In this document: positions 47,092-57,377 of the stretch, in pieces
Numbering within the stretch: the first letter of the stretch is position 1
Layout of the letters: each line of letters begins with the position of its first letter
Origin: Hirsutella rhossiliensis
Taxonomy: Eukaryota; Ascomycota; Sordariomycetes; Hypocreales; Ophiocordycipitaceae
Length of the DNA stretch: 64,000 nt
NCBI RefSeq assembly: GCF_020360975.1
Contig: NW_025408690.1
Location: 1 to 64,000 of the forward strand
Reading direction: 5' to 3'
Made by a program: the position numbers and the translations under genes
The notes under the pieces: model-generated
Databases searched by the model: none
What the model saw: only the letters and a program-made list of their open reading frames with translations
What the model was told of the DNA's origin: nothing

Positions 47092-49865
47092 CAGTGTGGC
47101 TAACAAACCGACCGACTCAGACCGGCCCCTCCGGTCGGTCGGTCTAGGTCAATCCTGAGTCTTGGTCGGTCGGTCTGGGTTTTGAGCACCGGTCGGTCTG
47201 GGTCTGAAGGTGGTCTGAAGGTGGTCTGATTACTTAATTTGCTACAAGAAGTCATACTTTGTTGTGCATTTTGTGTGCATTTTGCAAAGTATTCTCTGCC
47301 CAAGTTACGCGTCAGATATGTTGCTACTTCGTTCTACTCTACGAGGCCTCTGGATAACCATTGCTTTTGAAGCTGATCTGCCTCCACAGTGTCCTCTGAC
47401 AGATTGTTGCGCTCGTCTGTGATCAGTCTCTTGGTCTGGCTGAAGACTCTCGCATTCAGCGCTCATGCCGGGAATCGAGAACAGGTCGAGCGCCATTCGA
47501 TACAGCACTGGGTATTCAAGTTGATGTTGATGCCACCATTCGAGCGGGTCGGCGACGTCGAGATCCTGTACATAAATTGGCCGAGTTTGGAATAGATCGA
47601 GCTCGGTCACGGTTCTGGCTCTTCTCCGCCGCACATTGAGAGAAGTGACTGATCTCTTGCCGAAAGAGCTGTAGTCATTGTCGGATTCGTCGTCCAAAAG
47701 CCCTGTCTGCGCCTGTATCTCGACCTCTGCCTGCTGCCGATATTCCTCGAAAAGGTCACTAACCGCCCTTTTCATTTCGCTGTACCATTCCGGTTTGTCC
47801 ATTCCCTCCGACCAGTGCCGCTCAAAGTAATCGTACCCGTAGGAAGGGTGAAGCGCAAGCGCCGCACGATACACAGGGGACCGATCTGTCTTGAGGTAGT
47901 AGTCCTCCAGTTCCGCCCAACCACAGTCGATTCCTGATTTGAAGTGAGAGGCATCCTCGTGTCGGGTCAACTCCGCGGCTTGCTTGAACTTGATGAAGAG
48001 ATAGTCCATCGTCTTCAGCGTCTCCCACACGGCTCCATGGCCGCCCTCTGCTCCGTCCTTACTGGCGTTGCCTTCCATCGTCTGGGTCAAGATGTGAAAG
48101 GGCTTCAGAAAGTCAAAAAACCGTTGCAGCTCGACCCAGTCGGTAGCGTTCAGGAAGTCCTTGGTGATGTCACGTCGATCCACATCATTCCTGAGCTTCT
48201 GCCAACGCGACTGATAGAGCTCAATAGCACTCCGAAGCTCGAGCGCTGCTGACGGTCAACGATGTTCAGATGGTTGCAGCTTCAGACACCACGGAAGCCT
48301 ACCTCTTCTAATCATCATGTAAATGGAGCTCCATCTCGTTTTACCATCAACCAGGATCTCCAGCGTAAAGATGGGATCGTCCCGGCAAGCTCCGATTGCA
48401 ACTGTCGAAGTGCTTGTCGCCGCTGGTCCGTTCGACGGATGTACGTGGCGAGGTTGTGAAGTTTTCCACTGCTCCGACCTTGGCCCAGACATCAAATTTG
48501 AACTCGTCGGTCGCAGCTCGAAGTTGTGACTCAAACTTCCAGCATTGGAGCCAAATATGACAGCCCGGACGACCAGGTTGATGATGTGGCCAACGCAACG
48601 CAGTCGCCGTCGCTGCACGTCCATCGGGTACCATTGCGCCAGAGTTTGAAGGCATGTATCGTTGCTCTCCGCATTGTCAAGCATGAAATACCCAAGCTTT
48701 GATCCTAACTCGTATCGGTCTATCACCTTCTTGATGTGTGGACCAATGTTCTCACCGGAATGCGGCCCTATCAGGCGCGGCAGTCCCAGAAGAACATCGC
48801 GCTTCTTCCCGTGTCCGTCGACGAAATGACCAACGACCCGACGTAATGAAATCCATTTGAAGCTGTCCATAGATCAAAGCTCAAGTGAACGGAGCTCTTC
48901 GATCCTCGTATAAGATTGCATATAGCCTGTCGACGCCCTTCGTACGAATCGCGAATCCATGAACGAATTGTGCTGTGATGCTCTGGCAGTAGCTTGCTGA
49001 CTTGTTCCCCACCATTCGCCAACAGCCATCTGAGCCTCTCGCTCGACGCTTGACGGAAGGTCACGTCTTCGGCTATGACCCAATCTACAAAACGTGCTTT
49101 CCATGTCGCTTCGTCAAAGCAGCGTGCAAGATGTAGACCCGGACCTAACGGACCAGGTACAGAATACGACCTCGAGAAAGCGGATGCTGCAGCCAAAGCG
49201 AACGGATTTCTCAAGCCGAAATCATCCTCTCCCTCGCCTAATTCCGTAATTCGATGATGACGAAGCAAATGCCGCGCTGCATGAGATGTCCCAGATGAGA
49301 CGTACAGAGCTGTCGCATAGCTTCTTCTCAAATGACAGATCCTGCAGAGCCAATAACGAACGCCGGCATGCTCAAGATTCGCACCATATCTGTAGATCCA
49401 TGATTCTTTGATCTTGGTGCCGACCACCCTCCTATGACGAAATCGCCGCTTTGCGCCAACGAGCCTTTTACCATGGTGCCAGATATTATCCCAGTCGATT
49501 GCGAAGTCACACCTCGACGAATCCAGCTCATCGACTGTTGCTTCCGAGGTGGCTGGAGTGGCATCTGGATTCTCTCCGGTGAGGTATGAGGCTGATGGGA
49601 TAGACAGCGCTGGACTGCCGCCCCTACTACAAGCCATAACCGTTGAAAGCCAAAGAGCGCGTGGCAATGTCACGAAAACGAGAACGCGACAGCTTGAGTC
49701 GGCAGAACAAAAAAGTTCTCCGCTCCATAGTAATGGGCCCACATTAAGGGTGGGTCAGACCGTCTGATCAGACCCAGACCGTCTGAGGTTTTCGGGCGGT
49801 CGGTCTGCAATTTCTCAGACCACCTTCAGACCGTCTGACAGACGGTCGGTTTGTTAGCCACACTG
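47092..49865 (-). mobile_element. hAT DNA transposon
   Basis: A 2774-bp element with perfect 23-bp terminal inverted repeats (47092-47114 and 49843-49865) that start CAGTGTGGCTAACAAACC, a typical hAT end. GGTCGGTCTG-type subterminal repeats lie inside both ends. The flanking octamers (GACAGCGA and CATCAGAG) do not match, so no 8-bp target duplication remains. Confidence 0.85.
47305..49637 (-). pseudogene. hAT transposase (BED finger, RNase H-like, dimerisation)
   Basis: Starting near 49637 (MACSRGGSPALS), the protein has a BED-type finger (YWLCRICHLRRS with a His pair in SHAARHLLRHH). The catalytic domain has VHLSFDLWTASNGFHYVGSL (about 48895) and GYFMLDNAESNDTCLQTL. Next is LRCVGHIINLVVRA, a classic hAT block. 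The C-terminal dimerisation region is DPLEWWHQHQLEYPVLYRMA and LFSIPGMSAECE (about 47450), after which the frame shifts. The expected family end is found in the next frame. Other shifts lie near 48780, 48550 and 48250. Confidence 0.8.
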
Positions 49866-49875
49866 CATCAGAGGT

Positions 49876-50118
49876 CTCTGGGCCAAGGGCGACAAGCGCG
49901 CACACCTCAATTGCAATGAGTGGACGTGCGCAAGCTACAGGATTCTCCGCGAGCTACACAACCGCGGCGTAGGGCAAAGCAAGGCGATCATGTGGCCGGA
50001 GTACTATGATCGCGAGATTGTAAAGGAAGCAGTCGAATTAGTGGTGATGGAGGCAAATAAGCGTGCAATTTGCCGTCAGACGCTTCCCTTGGAAGCTGAC
50101 GGCATCGAGATGCGATGA
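49876..50118 (+). pseudogene. pogo transposase 2, C-terminal fragment
   Basis: GLWAKGDKRAHLNCNEWTC, SYRILRELHNRGVGQ and WPEYYDREIVKEAVELVVME correspond to the C-terminus of pogo transposase 1 (RCQGRWLKADKRAYLN, WPEYYDHELVRDAVEFVV). The stop codon TGA is at 50116-50118. The catalytic domain is missing. Confidence 0.7.
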
Positions 50119-50293
50119 AGAGGAATCATAAGACGCGCTCGAGGCTGGGAAGGAAGAAGAAATCGAATAGAGCTTAATTCGATGCCAAAACACCAAAAAC
50201 ACCTCAAAGGCAGTATGGTGATGCATTTGCATTGCTATGACTAGCTTGCAATAAAGCGAACATGTGTTGCACTTATCGCGGGAAGAGAGGTAC

Positions 50294-50424
50294 TTTTAAG
50301 TTCTAGCAAAATGGCGGGGTTCTTATGTACTTTCTTTTTTCCAGGTCAACGAGCTTTTTCTAGGTCAACCGCCCCCCCGTGACTGTGGAGCTGTCACGGG
50401 GATTGGCCGACTTTGAGGCCCCCC
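50294..50424. repeat. pogo 2 terminal repeat, 131 bp
   Basis: Inverse copy of 63870-64000, with no difference seen over 131 bp. It contains an inner palindrome (CCGTGACTGTGGAGCTGTCACGG). Confidence 0.9.
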
Positions 50425-50426
50425 TA

Positions 50427-51637
50427 GTACTGTGGCCCGCCAACCAGCCTCGATATTTTTGGCCGTAAATGCCTGGTTCCACGCATCACGAAAGAGTGGC
50501 CAAAAATTCCGTTTGGTAAGGCGAATTAACCCCCATCCAATGGACATCAGCTGGTCGGAACCTTGAGCATAATAGGTGGAGAGTGCGGAAAACAGGCCAA
50601 CATCGAGTGGTTGAAGCCGATGAGTTGAGTGCGATGGCAACACAGCAATGAGAATTCGATTTCGATCGGCATAGTCAATGAATTTCAGGTTAATGTGACT
50701 ATTGTGACCGTCTAAAATTAAGAGACGGTAGGCACGACCAGCCTTTTGCTTCGTATGGCAGTCAAATATGCGCTGAAGCCAGTGTAAACCCAGTGCATCA
50801 CAGCTCCAGCCGTTTTCCGTACTGGCGAAGAAGGCTACTTCGCTGGAATGGTCAAAATCCTCAAGCCAAGTATCTTGGAAGTCTTTTGACTCCCCTTTGT
50901 AAATGAGGGCCGGTGGCAGGTACGAATAATCTGCACATATGGCAGCGATCAGCGTGATGAACTCCCGGTTCCTGTCTTGGCTTGCCCGACCAGTTTTCCG
51001 CGCCTGAGGGCTTCTCGGGGACAACTCGCTTGGTGGAGCGAGAGAGACCAATTTGGAATCCTTCTCGTCAAAATTATAAACATTTGAGGGACTGATGTTG
51101 TACTTTTCGATCTTTTCGCGGAGCTAGTTGGATTCGGTCAGAAATGGCGACTTTACGGCATTTGACCGAGTATTGTCGGCAGTATACCCCTTGAAATGAC
51201 GATAAAAAGCAGTCTTACTAGATTGAAGAAGTTTTGGAAATGCCTGGAATTATCAGCAGCCTTCCGCTGATGATCTATGGTGCGCAAATACAAGCTCGAA
51301 AGACGGTCATGGTGTCGCTTGCGGAAGCGGCTCACCCAGTTGACACCAAGCTCTGTCCCTGCGATTTCCTCGGCGATATTCTTCAACATCTGAGGGTAGG
51401 CGGGATACCACGGTCGGTCAGCTTATTGACGTGCCCAATAAGAATCTCCTCCTGCGCGCTGGTGAGTTTCTGTCGCGAGTAAGAGTTCGCGTCGTGATTT
51501 GAGGCTGTTTTGCCTTTGAAGCGGCGCCACAGCGTGGATTTGTCGATATTGTATCTCCTCGCGGTCTCTGCATATTTAGGGCGATCTTGGGATTGCATTT
51601 CTATAATTGCCTCTGCAATACGAGTGTTGTGGTCCAT
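50427..51637 (-). pseudogene. Fot/pogo transposase 3, interrupted
   Basis: The start at 51637 (MDHNTRIAEAIIEMQSQDRP) is followed by a psq-type helix-turn-helix (YAETARRYNIDKSTLWRRF). After two frame changes, ELGVNWVSRFRKRHHDRLS and NISPSNVYNFDEK follow. The DDE part has LLILDGHNSHINLKFIDYA and RLQPLDVGLFSALSTYY. It ends at AGWRAT, where the TA in GTACTA is the insertion site of pogo 2 (50425-50426). The last part of the gene is not in the window. The lineage differs from pogo 1 and 2. Confidence 0.75.
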
Positions 51638-51865
51638 ATCGCGTCAATTTGAAGAAGACGCGTCAGGTGTTGAAAATTGTTGCATGACCTAGTGCGTTGC
51701 ATGACGCAGTGGGGTACGTTAATGTGTTGCATTTCCCACCTCTTTTCGGCCCGCCAGTTGATCCGCCATCGGACCAAGTGACGGGAGCGGCTTATGTATT
51801 ATGCCCCTCCTCTCTCTCCTTTGCCATCCGTTCCCCATGGCTCGCTCGACACAAGTTCCGTCAAG

Positions 51866-52851
51866 ATGGAACAGCCGCCGAGCTCGAATCAACGCGTCAA
51901 TGCAGAGGCCCTTTCCATCTACGAGTCGGCTCGCCGCCAACCGAGGAAGCGCATTCTCATCGAGCCTCTACTGTGGACGAGACTGCATCTTGAGATCTTG
52001 TCGTGCACATTCAGCCAATGCAGTCCTGCCCCCCCGGCCATGATGCATCTCGCCGACCGACGATGCCTATCGAGTACGGAAATTTGAGCGCTACTTCTTT
52101 GGCAATCGACACTTGTGGATGGTAAAGGAGGGATCAATACGTGGGCTTCTTGGCCTCGAACCTTCACCATTGTATTGGCGGTGAGTCGATGCACACGGCC
52201 AAGTGGCGCAACCTAACCTTGACACCCGTAGTTGCGATCTCTACCTGCATCTTGGTGGCCATCGCAGTGTCATTCTTCCATGCCACTACTACTGCCTCGG
52301 CGATCATATCCCCGTGGCTGCACATGTCGACCGCAGCCGCATTATCTCTCAACGCGAGAAAAGGGTCGGACCGCCGATACGTCGATACAATCCCCCTGCA
52401 ATCAACTTAGGCAAGCTCCAACTGAAGATGGTTACTCCTACCGAGTCGTTACACGATCCGTATCTGGTGGCGCTCTTGATTGCCCTCGGCCAGCTACAAT
52501 GGAGGGCGTTGGGCCGGCCAAAAACTCAGCAGGCGGCTGGCGTGACGGTAGGTATGCACACCCTGATCTATGTCAGCTGACCTGCTAATGCGTTTATAGC
52601 CCAAGCTCATGTTCAGCACCGAAGACCGCAATTATATATACATATATTCAGCAAATATACCCTCGTCCCTCATCAGCATGTTCGACAACCCCGCCATGAA
52701 GCCGTCGGCGCCCGGTTCCCTTACCGTTCAAATCTCCTCTGTTCCCTATAAGCCTGTTGAAACGCTTCGTGGTCGTCTCTTGGCGCTTCTCCTCTCGGCG
52801 ACAAGCCCTGAGGACGTGGACAAGCCGGAAAAGTTGATCGTGTATACCTAG
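51866..52851 (+). CDS. fungal protein of unknown function, two introns
   Basis: The start at 51866 gives MEQPPSSNQRVNAEALSIYE. A single-base shift near 52060 leads to AYRVRKFERYFFGNRHLWMV and GLLGLEPSPLYWR. Intron 52181-52231 (GTGAGT...TAG) joins RCDLYLHLGGHRSVILP, then AAHVDRSRIISQREKRVGPP and PTESLHDPYLVALLIALGQL. Intron 52548-52599 has a TGCTAATG branch and joins PKLMFSTEDRNYIYIYSANI, ending LLALLLSATSPEDVDKPEKL. The exon structure is clean except for the one shift. I believe similar fungus-specific hypothetical proteins exist, but no function is known to me. It sits 315 bp upstream of the next gene, in the same direction. Confidence 0.65.
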
Positions 52852-53166
52852 ATGTAAGCGCTAACCCCCTGAAAAGGTTGCAGTTGCTGCATGCTACATG
52901 CTGCAGCCTGCCTTTATCATTCTCATGTTCGCCACGGCTGACCCAGCACACAGCGCTTGATGAAACACGGCCCCCAAATTGGAAGCGGCAAACACTCGTC
53001 ACGCTCCCCAGCCCATCATTCTTAAAAACCGTCGAGGATGCCCGGCTAGGGATACACTTGTCTCTCCAACGCACTACTTTTCTGAGCTACCACCTGTAGT
53101 CTGGGCAGCTGTCACAAACACACACACACGCGTCACATCTTTTGCCCTTCACTACACGCCACAATC
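52852..53166 (+). promoter_or_regulatory. upstream region of the 53167 gene
   Basis: A short intergenic region with a CACACACACACACG run just before the ATG and no clear TATA box. Confidence 0.35.
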
Positions 53167-54358
53167 ATGTCTTACTACGACACAGTCAGAGACCCGTCCA
53201 CCTTTGCGCAAAGAGTCAAGGGCAACGATAGCCTCTCTGCCCTAGTTCGGTCCGAGCGCTGGAAGAGCGCCGCCAGTCAATGGGGTCGCGAACACCTGTT
53301 TGCGCACCGCGTCCTCTGCAAGGAGCCTAGAAAGAGGCTACCTCTCTTTGAGTCCCGCAGGCTTTTGCCTGGCAACCCAAGAAACACCAACACCTGCATC
53401 AACGCTCTGGTCCAAGGCCCGGAAAGCATCGACGCCCTCAAATACAGGGTGGAGCCTCAGCTCGTGCAGCACTATAAACCGGACAGCCTCGGCTACGTCT
53501 GGGCAGCTTTGGCTCCATTTGTGCGAGCTGGCGCCGGCTCTATTCAGGACGCCCTCTCGGAGACAGCAATCCGGGAAGCATCCAAACGGGCGTCAAAGAG
53601 ACCTGTGGAACTTCAAGACTTCGTTCCGTCCGACCAGGTCACCTTCGGGAGCTCCCCCGACTATAAGCATAGGCCCGCAACGTCGGACTCGCATGAGACT
53701 CATTCGAGCGTGGGTTACATCGAGGGCCTTGTGGCACCGCTCGTCGAGGATGCTACTGTCCGTCTCGCCAGCTGCTTTATCCGCTGCGTGCTGAATTACG
53801 GCCAGCACCAGGACCAGGCGGGTCCATTTCTTTACTTCCGTGACGAGCGTCAGACGTACTCTTTCTCGCGGGGCAAAATGCACATGGTCCACGCAATCGA
53901 TGATGGGGGCATCCAGTTCATTGACTTGGATGGCGATCACCAACATGTAGCGATGCTAGAAGGCAAACGGACGTTCGCGAAAGTCATCGACGGGATTCCA
54001 ATTGTCTCCGACGAGCTGCTAGCCCAAATGGTGGGAGAGGCGTTGGCTATACGATGCGCAGAAGTTCCCGCAGTCTCTTCTACCGAGTACGTTCTTCCCT
54101 CTAATCAGGCCAGCCGAATACTAACTATCTGGATTTTAAAGCTTCGTCACGATTCTTACGGCCAGCCACTTTATAAAAATTTTCCACTTTCATATTTCTG
54201 ACGACTTCCATAGCAGCTATGAGGACTTGTTCGCTAATTCGAATGGCTATTTGCATGTGCACTCTACGGTGTGGTTCGACATAAAGAACAACCGGCATAG
54301 AGAGGACATTGTTGCTCACATCTTTGCTCTAATAGCCTGGGCCAAGGAATACATGTAA
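53167..54358 (+). CDS. unknown protein, possible PD-(D/E)XK nuclease fold
   Basis: One intron (54087-54141: GTACGT donor, ACTAAC branch, AAG acceptor) gives an unbroken 378-residue protein. The N-terminal half (MSYYDTVRDPSTFAQRVKGN ... HYKPDSLGYVWAALAPFVRA) resembles nothing I can name. The C-terminal half has a helix (VRLASCFIRCVLNYGQ), then strands with GIQFIDLDGDHQHVAMLEGK; the acidic turn and E265-x-K267 fit the PD-(D/E)XK pattern. After the intron comes FVTILTASHFIKIFHFHISD and a C-terminal helix. It is also one of the few undamaged genes. The nuclease idea is an inference from motif shape; effector-like or purely structural roles are possible. Confidence 0.65.
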
Positions 54359-54779
54359 TAGGGCGGCAAGGCGTGCTGCAGCCTGGTGGGCTATCTTGTA
54401 CTTGGTAGAAAAGGGTGTTTGACACATCAGAAGGTAAATGCAGTCATGCCTTAACTCGGCTGACCTCTTGTTTTTTGGTCTCGCATCCTTCCCTTTAACA
54501 CTACTGTACCTGCGTCACGACATCGGGCCATCGTCCTTGGTTCCCTGAGAAAACTGGCCAGTGTCGGAACAATCAACCAAGGCCTCGACAGACCCGGCTC
54601 CGTCCTGAAAGCAGTCAGGCTTCAGCTACACATATGGTTTGTAGGGCCGCGTTTTTTGACATGCAGTGATAACATGCCAAGTAGCGGCGATGGTTCCGCC
54701 GCTGCTGCTTACTTGAGGAAGCATACCAGTGCGGGAAGCATTAAATAGACCCGAGATCTAAACTGCAACAAACTACAGG
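54359..54779. other. intergenic, probable LINE 5' remnant
   Basis: No gene can be supported. Degraded upstream sequence of the LINE that is recognisable from 54780 may lie here. Confidence 0.35.
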
Positions 54780-55800
54780 TCGGAGGAAGCATTCTCTCCA
54801 CGCTGGCCAAAGCATGGCGACCAATCTCTCTGCTATCGACCCTTGGCAAGATTCTTGAGGCGGTTGTCGCGGAGCGCATCAGCTACGCAGTCGAGGCTCA
54901 CGGGCTTCTGCCTGCAAACCACTTTGGCGCAAGAAAACGCAGATCAGCAGACCAAGCACTCGTGCTCCTGCAGGCGAGGATTTATAAAGCCTGGAGAACG
55001 GGCAGAGTGCTAAGTCTCATCTTTGACGTCTAGGGGGGCATACAACGGAGTGTGCAAAGAGCGGCTGGTCGAGAGGATGAAAGTTCTTTAGTTCTAGATA
55101 GACGACACATAGGCACCTGCTTGTTAAATAAACTCCGGGCCAACCTATAGATGCCCACTTCATCGACCCATCTCAGGAGACTGACAAACACCAGGCATGG
55201 TCCTCTACCGAGCGCTGTGCGACGAGCGGTCTGCGCTTGCGTCATTCCAGTGCTGCTCTACGCGGCGGAGGTCTGGTATCCTGGTTCTACGCGCCCGCGC
55301 TGGACCAAGCCGGGCAAGGAAGGACCGTCCAGGATCGGACACCTCGTAAAGAAGATGAGCAAGGCACTCTACACATCTCTTCGGGCTATCCTGCCAGTGT
55401 GGAGAACTACACCAACGAATGTTCTGCACCGGGAGGCAGGGATACCGCCGGTCCCTCTGCTGCTCGAGGCGCGCCGGACTGCATTTGCTGCGCGTCTCAA
55501 ATCCCTGGACGAAGCTCATCCGCTCGTGAAGCGCACGTCGAGGCCAAAAGCCCCTATAGTTAGTGAATGAAATGATCAAGCTGAAGTACCAAAAGCAGCC
55601 AAAACCCTTCCGGACTAAGCTGCGGCGCTCCGACGAATTGCTACCAAGCTGCCCAAGGCCTGCCTTGCTGCAGCGCGGATTTGTCGAAGAGCAGACTGCG
55701 CCTCTGCAGAGTGCATCGAAAAATGAGACGGCGAAGAAATTTCGCGATTGGCTCCAGGTTCAACGTCTTCAATTCAACTCCATCGCCCCCATCTGAAGGC
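54780..55800 (+). pseudogene. internally deleted Tad-type LINE reverse transcriptase
   Basis: AWRPISLLSTLGKILEAVVA, SYAVEAHGLLPANHFGARKR and a stop-broken motif A (LSLIFDV-stop, then GAYNGVCKERLVERM) are followed near 55130 by a jump to the distal part: VCACVIPVLLYAAEVWYPG, LYTSLRAILPVWRTTPTNVL and HREAGIPPVPLLLEARRTAF. Motifs B and C are deleted. The sequence runs on to KFRDWLQVQ near 55760, where an RNase H domain would normally start. It is a dead fragment of a different LINE from the one at 41044. Confidence 0.7.
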
Positions 55801-56256
55801 AGGTGGTTCAACTCAACGGGACCAATGATGAATAAGCTGTCAACGCAACTCAATAATGAGGCCAAATTGATGGAATTGAATTGATCGCCACCCTGGTCAG
55901 AGCCGAAGCAACCATTTTTCAAGGACTTATAGGAGAGCTGTGTGCACATAACTCTTCAGTCATGTGGTGTTCATACCCATTATATATACACAGAGCTCTT
56001 CTGGGGAAAACAGCAAGTATCAGCCAAGTGCATTAAGCTGCTTTATGACAATGTTGGCTCTGGAAAAGCCTGAGGCTTCTATTAATTAACACAGCCGAAA
56101 TCAGCCATTTCATATCACGCACTGGACCTCGTAAGGCACGGCGTAAACACCAGCAATCACGACAGCAGTCTCCGCACTTGTTGCCCTTGAGCCATACTGG
56201 TTTCTGATTTCGCCGCGTGTTGCACTCTGGATCACATGATATCCATTAAGTCACCT
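55801..56256. other. intergenic
   Basis: No gene is supported. A short AT-rich stretch (TATATATACA near 55981) lies here. Confidence 0.4.
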
Positions 56257-56790
56257 TCACTCATTTAGCGGACTCCTTTCTTCCTTTTCCATGTACTCAG
56301 CGCTCGAAGAGCCACCTTCACATGACCGTCGGGACTGTGCTTTCTCCCTCAGCGGTCTCGCAAAGTCGACAGGGAGCATAAGACGGTCCCGCTCGATGCA
56401 TGCCAAAAACTTGTCGGCCCCGTGCCTCAATAGGATCTCTACGTTTGCAGGCGGCCCCACAAAGCTGCCTCCATGAGAGGAGTGCGGCCGTTGATGTCTG
56501 CGGCGTTCGCATCGGCACCCTTGGAGAGAAGAAGGTCAACCGTCTTAGGGTACTGCTCGCACGCAGCCATGTGCAGAGCAGTCGTCCCAGATATCTCCAC
56601 CGCGGCTTCCCTCAAGCTTGTCTTCTCGTCCTCATCATCGGACGCCTCGCTAAGCAGCCCGTCCCATGAGTCAACTCCATGCAGAAAGATTTTCGCATCG
56701 GAATGGGTCCCAAGGTACTTTCGAACATATGGGACGTTACCCTGCACTATCTGTGTCACCGTGTCGATCGTCCTGTACGAAAATTTCTGG
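56257..56790 (-). pseudogene. ankyrin-repeat protein fragment
   Basis: The minus-strand reading gives TQIVQGNVPYVRKYLGTH, then one and a half ankyrin repeats: TALHMAACEQYPKTVDLLLS-KGADANAADINGRTPLMEAA. After a frameshift near 56445, NVEILLRHGADKFLAC continues, ending PLREKAQSRR. The start and most repeats are missing. It is the remains of a larger ankyrin gene. Confidence 0.65.
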
Positions 56791-56964
56791 GATATTGTCT
56801 CGGTCTCGGTCGCGCATGCTCACTTCGGTTCTTTTCGACTTGCTCTCTGAAGAAATGCCTCAGTCTGTCGCGAAGACCACTGCGCCACGCAGGCAAAAGT
56901 GGAACGCGCTCCGACAGGTGCGCTGCAATTAACACATATGACTGACAACCGCGTTTTCCGACAA

Positions 56965-57233
56965 TGTCGTGAAAACGGGTTAACGATCTAAGTCCGAGGG
57001 TTACCTAGTCGGGCTGACTCTAGCAAAGGTGACTGAGAAGGATGAATAATGTCGTTGGTAAGCGGTGGTATCGAACCTTCTAGATGACAACGTCATCTAG
57101 GCGGCCTGGGTGGCGACATCGCCACCACAGACAAGTGACAGAACTATAAGAAGTCACTTTTTGTTAGAGAGGAGGAATAACAGAAGAACAAGCAACTTAA
57201 TCAATTCATCACTTGCATCCTCTCTTCGCGAGA
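56965..57233 (+). repeat. left LTR of the Copia element
   Basis: Begins TGTCGTG and runs to just before the primer-binding site. The exact 3' edge is not fixed because the right LTR is incomplete. Confidence 0.7.
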
Positions 57234-57247
57234 GTTATGAGCCCGGG
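57234..57247 (+). other. primer-binding site, half tRNA-iMet type
   Basis: GTTATGAGCCCGGG is complementary to CCCGGGCTCATAAC, the anticodon-stem region of initiator tRNA-Met. Copia elements typically use such a cleaved half-tRNA primer. Confidence 0.7.
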
Positions 57248-57377
57248 AGAAACAGTGTTTCTGTAACTTCCGGCTGCTGCATTCTTCCACAGCCGCTCTC
57301 GATTGAACTTATCGTCGATTAAGACACCTTTACGCCCCATTTCTCTCTCCTTAATCATCCTTTCTGCTTCAACCAAG

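Larger units (their letters stand above)
49866..50424 (+). mobile_element. right end of Fot/pogo transposon 2
   Basis: The last part of a pogo element: the transposase C-terminus (to 50118) and a terminal repeat ending in CCCCCC at 50424, followed by TA. Its left part is missing, replaced by the hAT. The final 131 bp are identical in inverse orientation to 63870-64000. Confidence 0.75.

Noticed and set aside
50365..50424. Apparent C-terminal extension of transposase 3 (GGPQSRPIPVTAPQSRGGG)
   Set aside because: This is read-through into the pogo 2 terminal repeat. The same peptide appears at 63870-63929 for the same reason.
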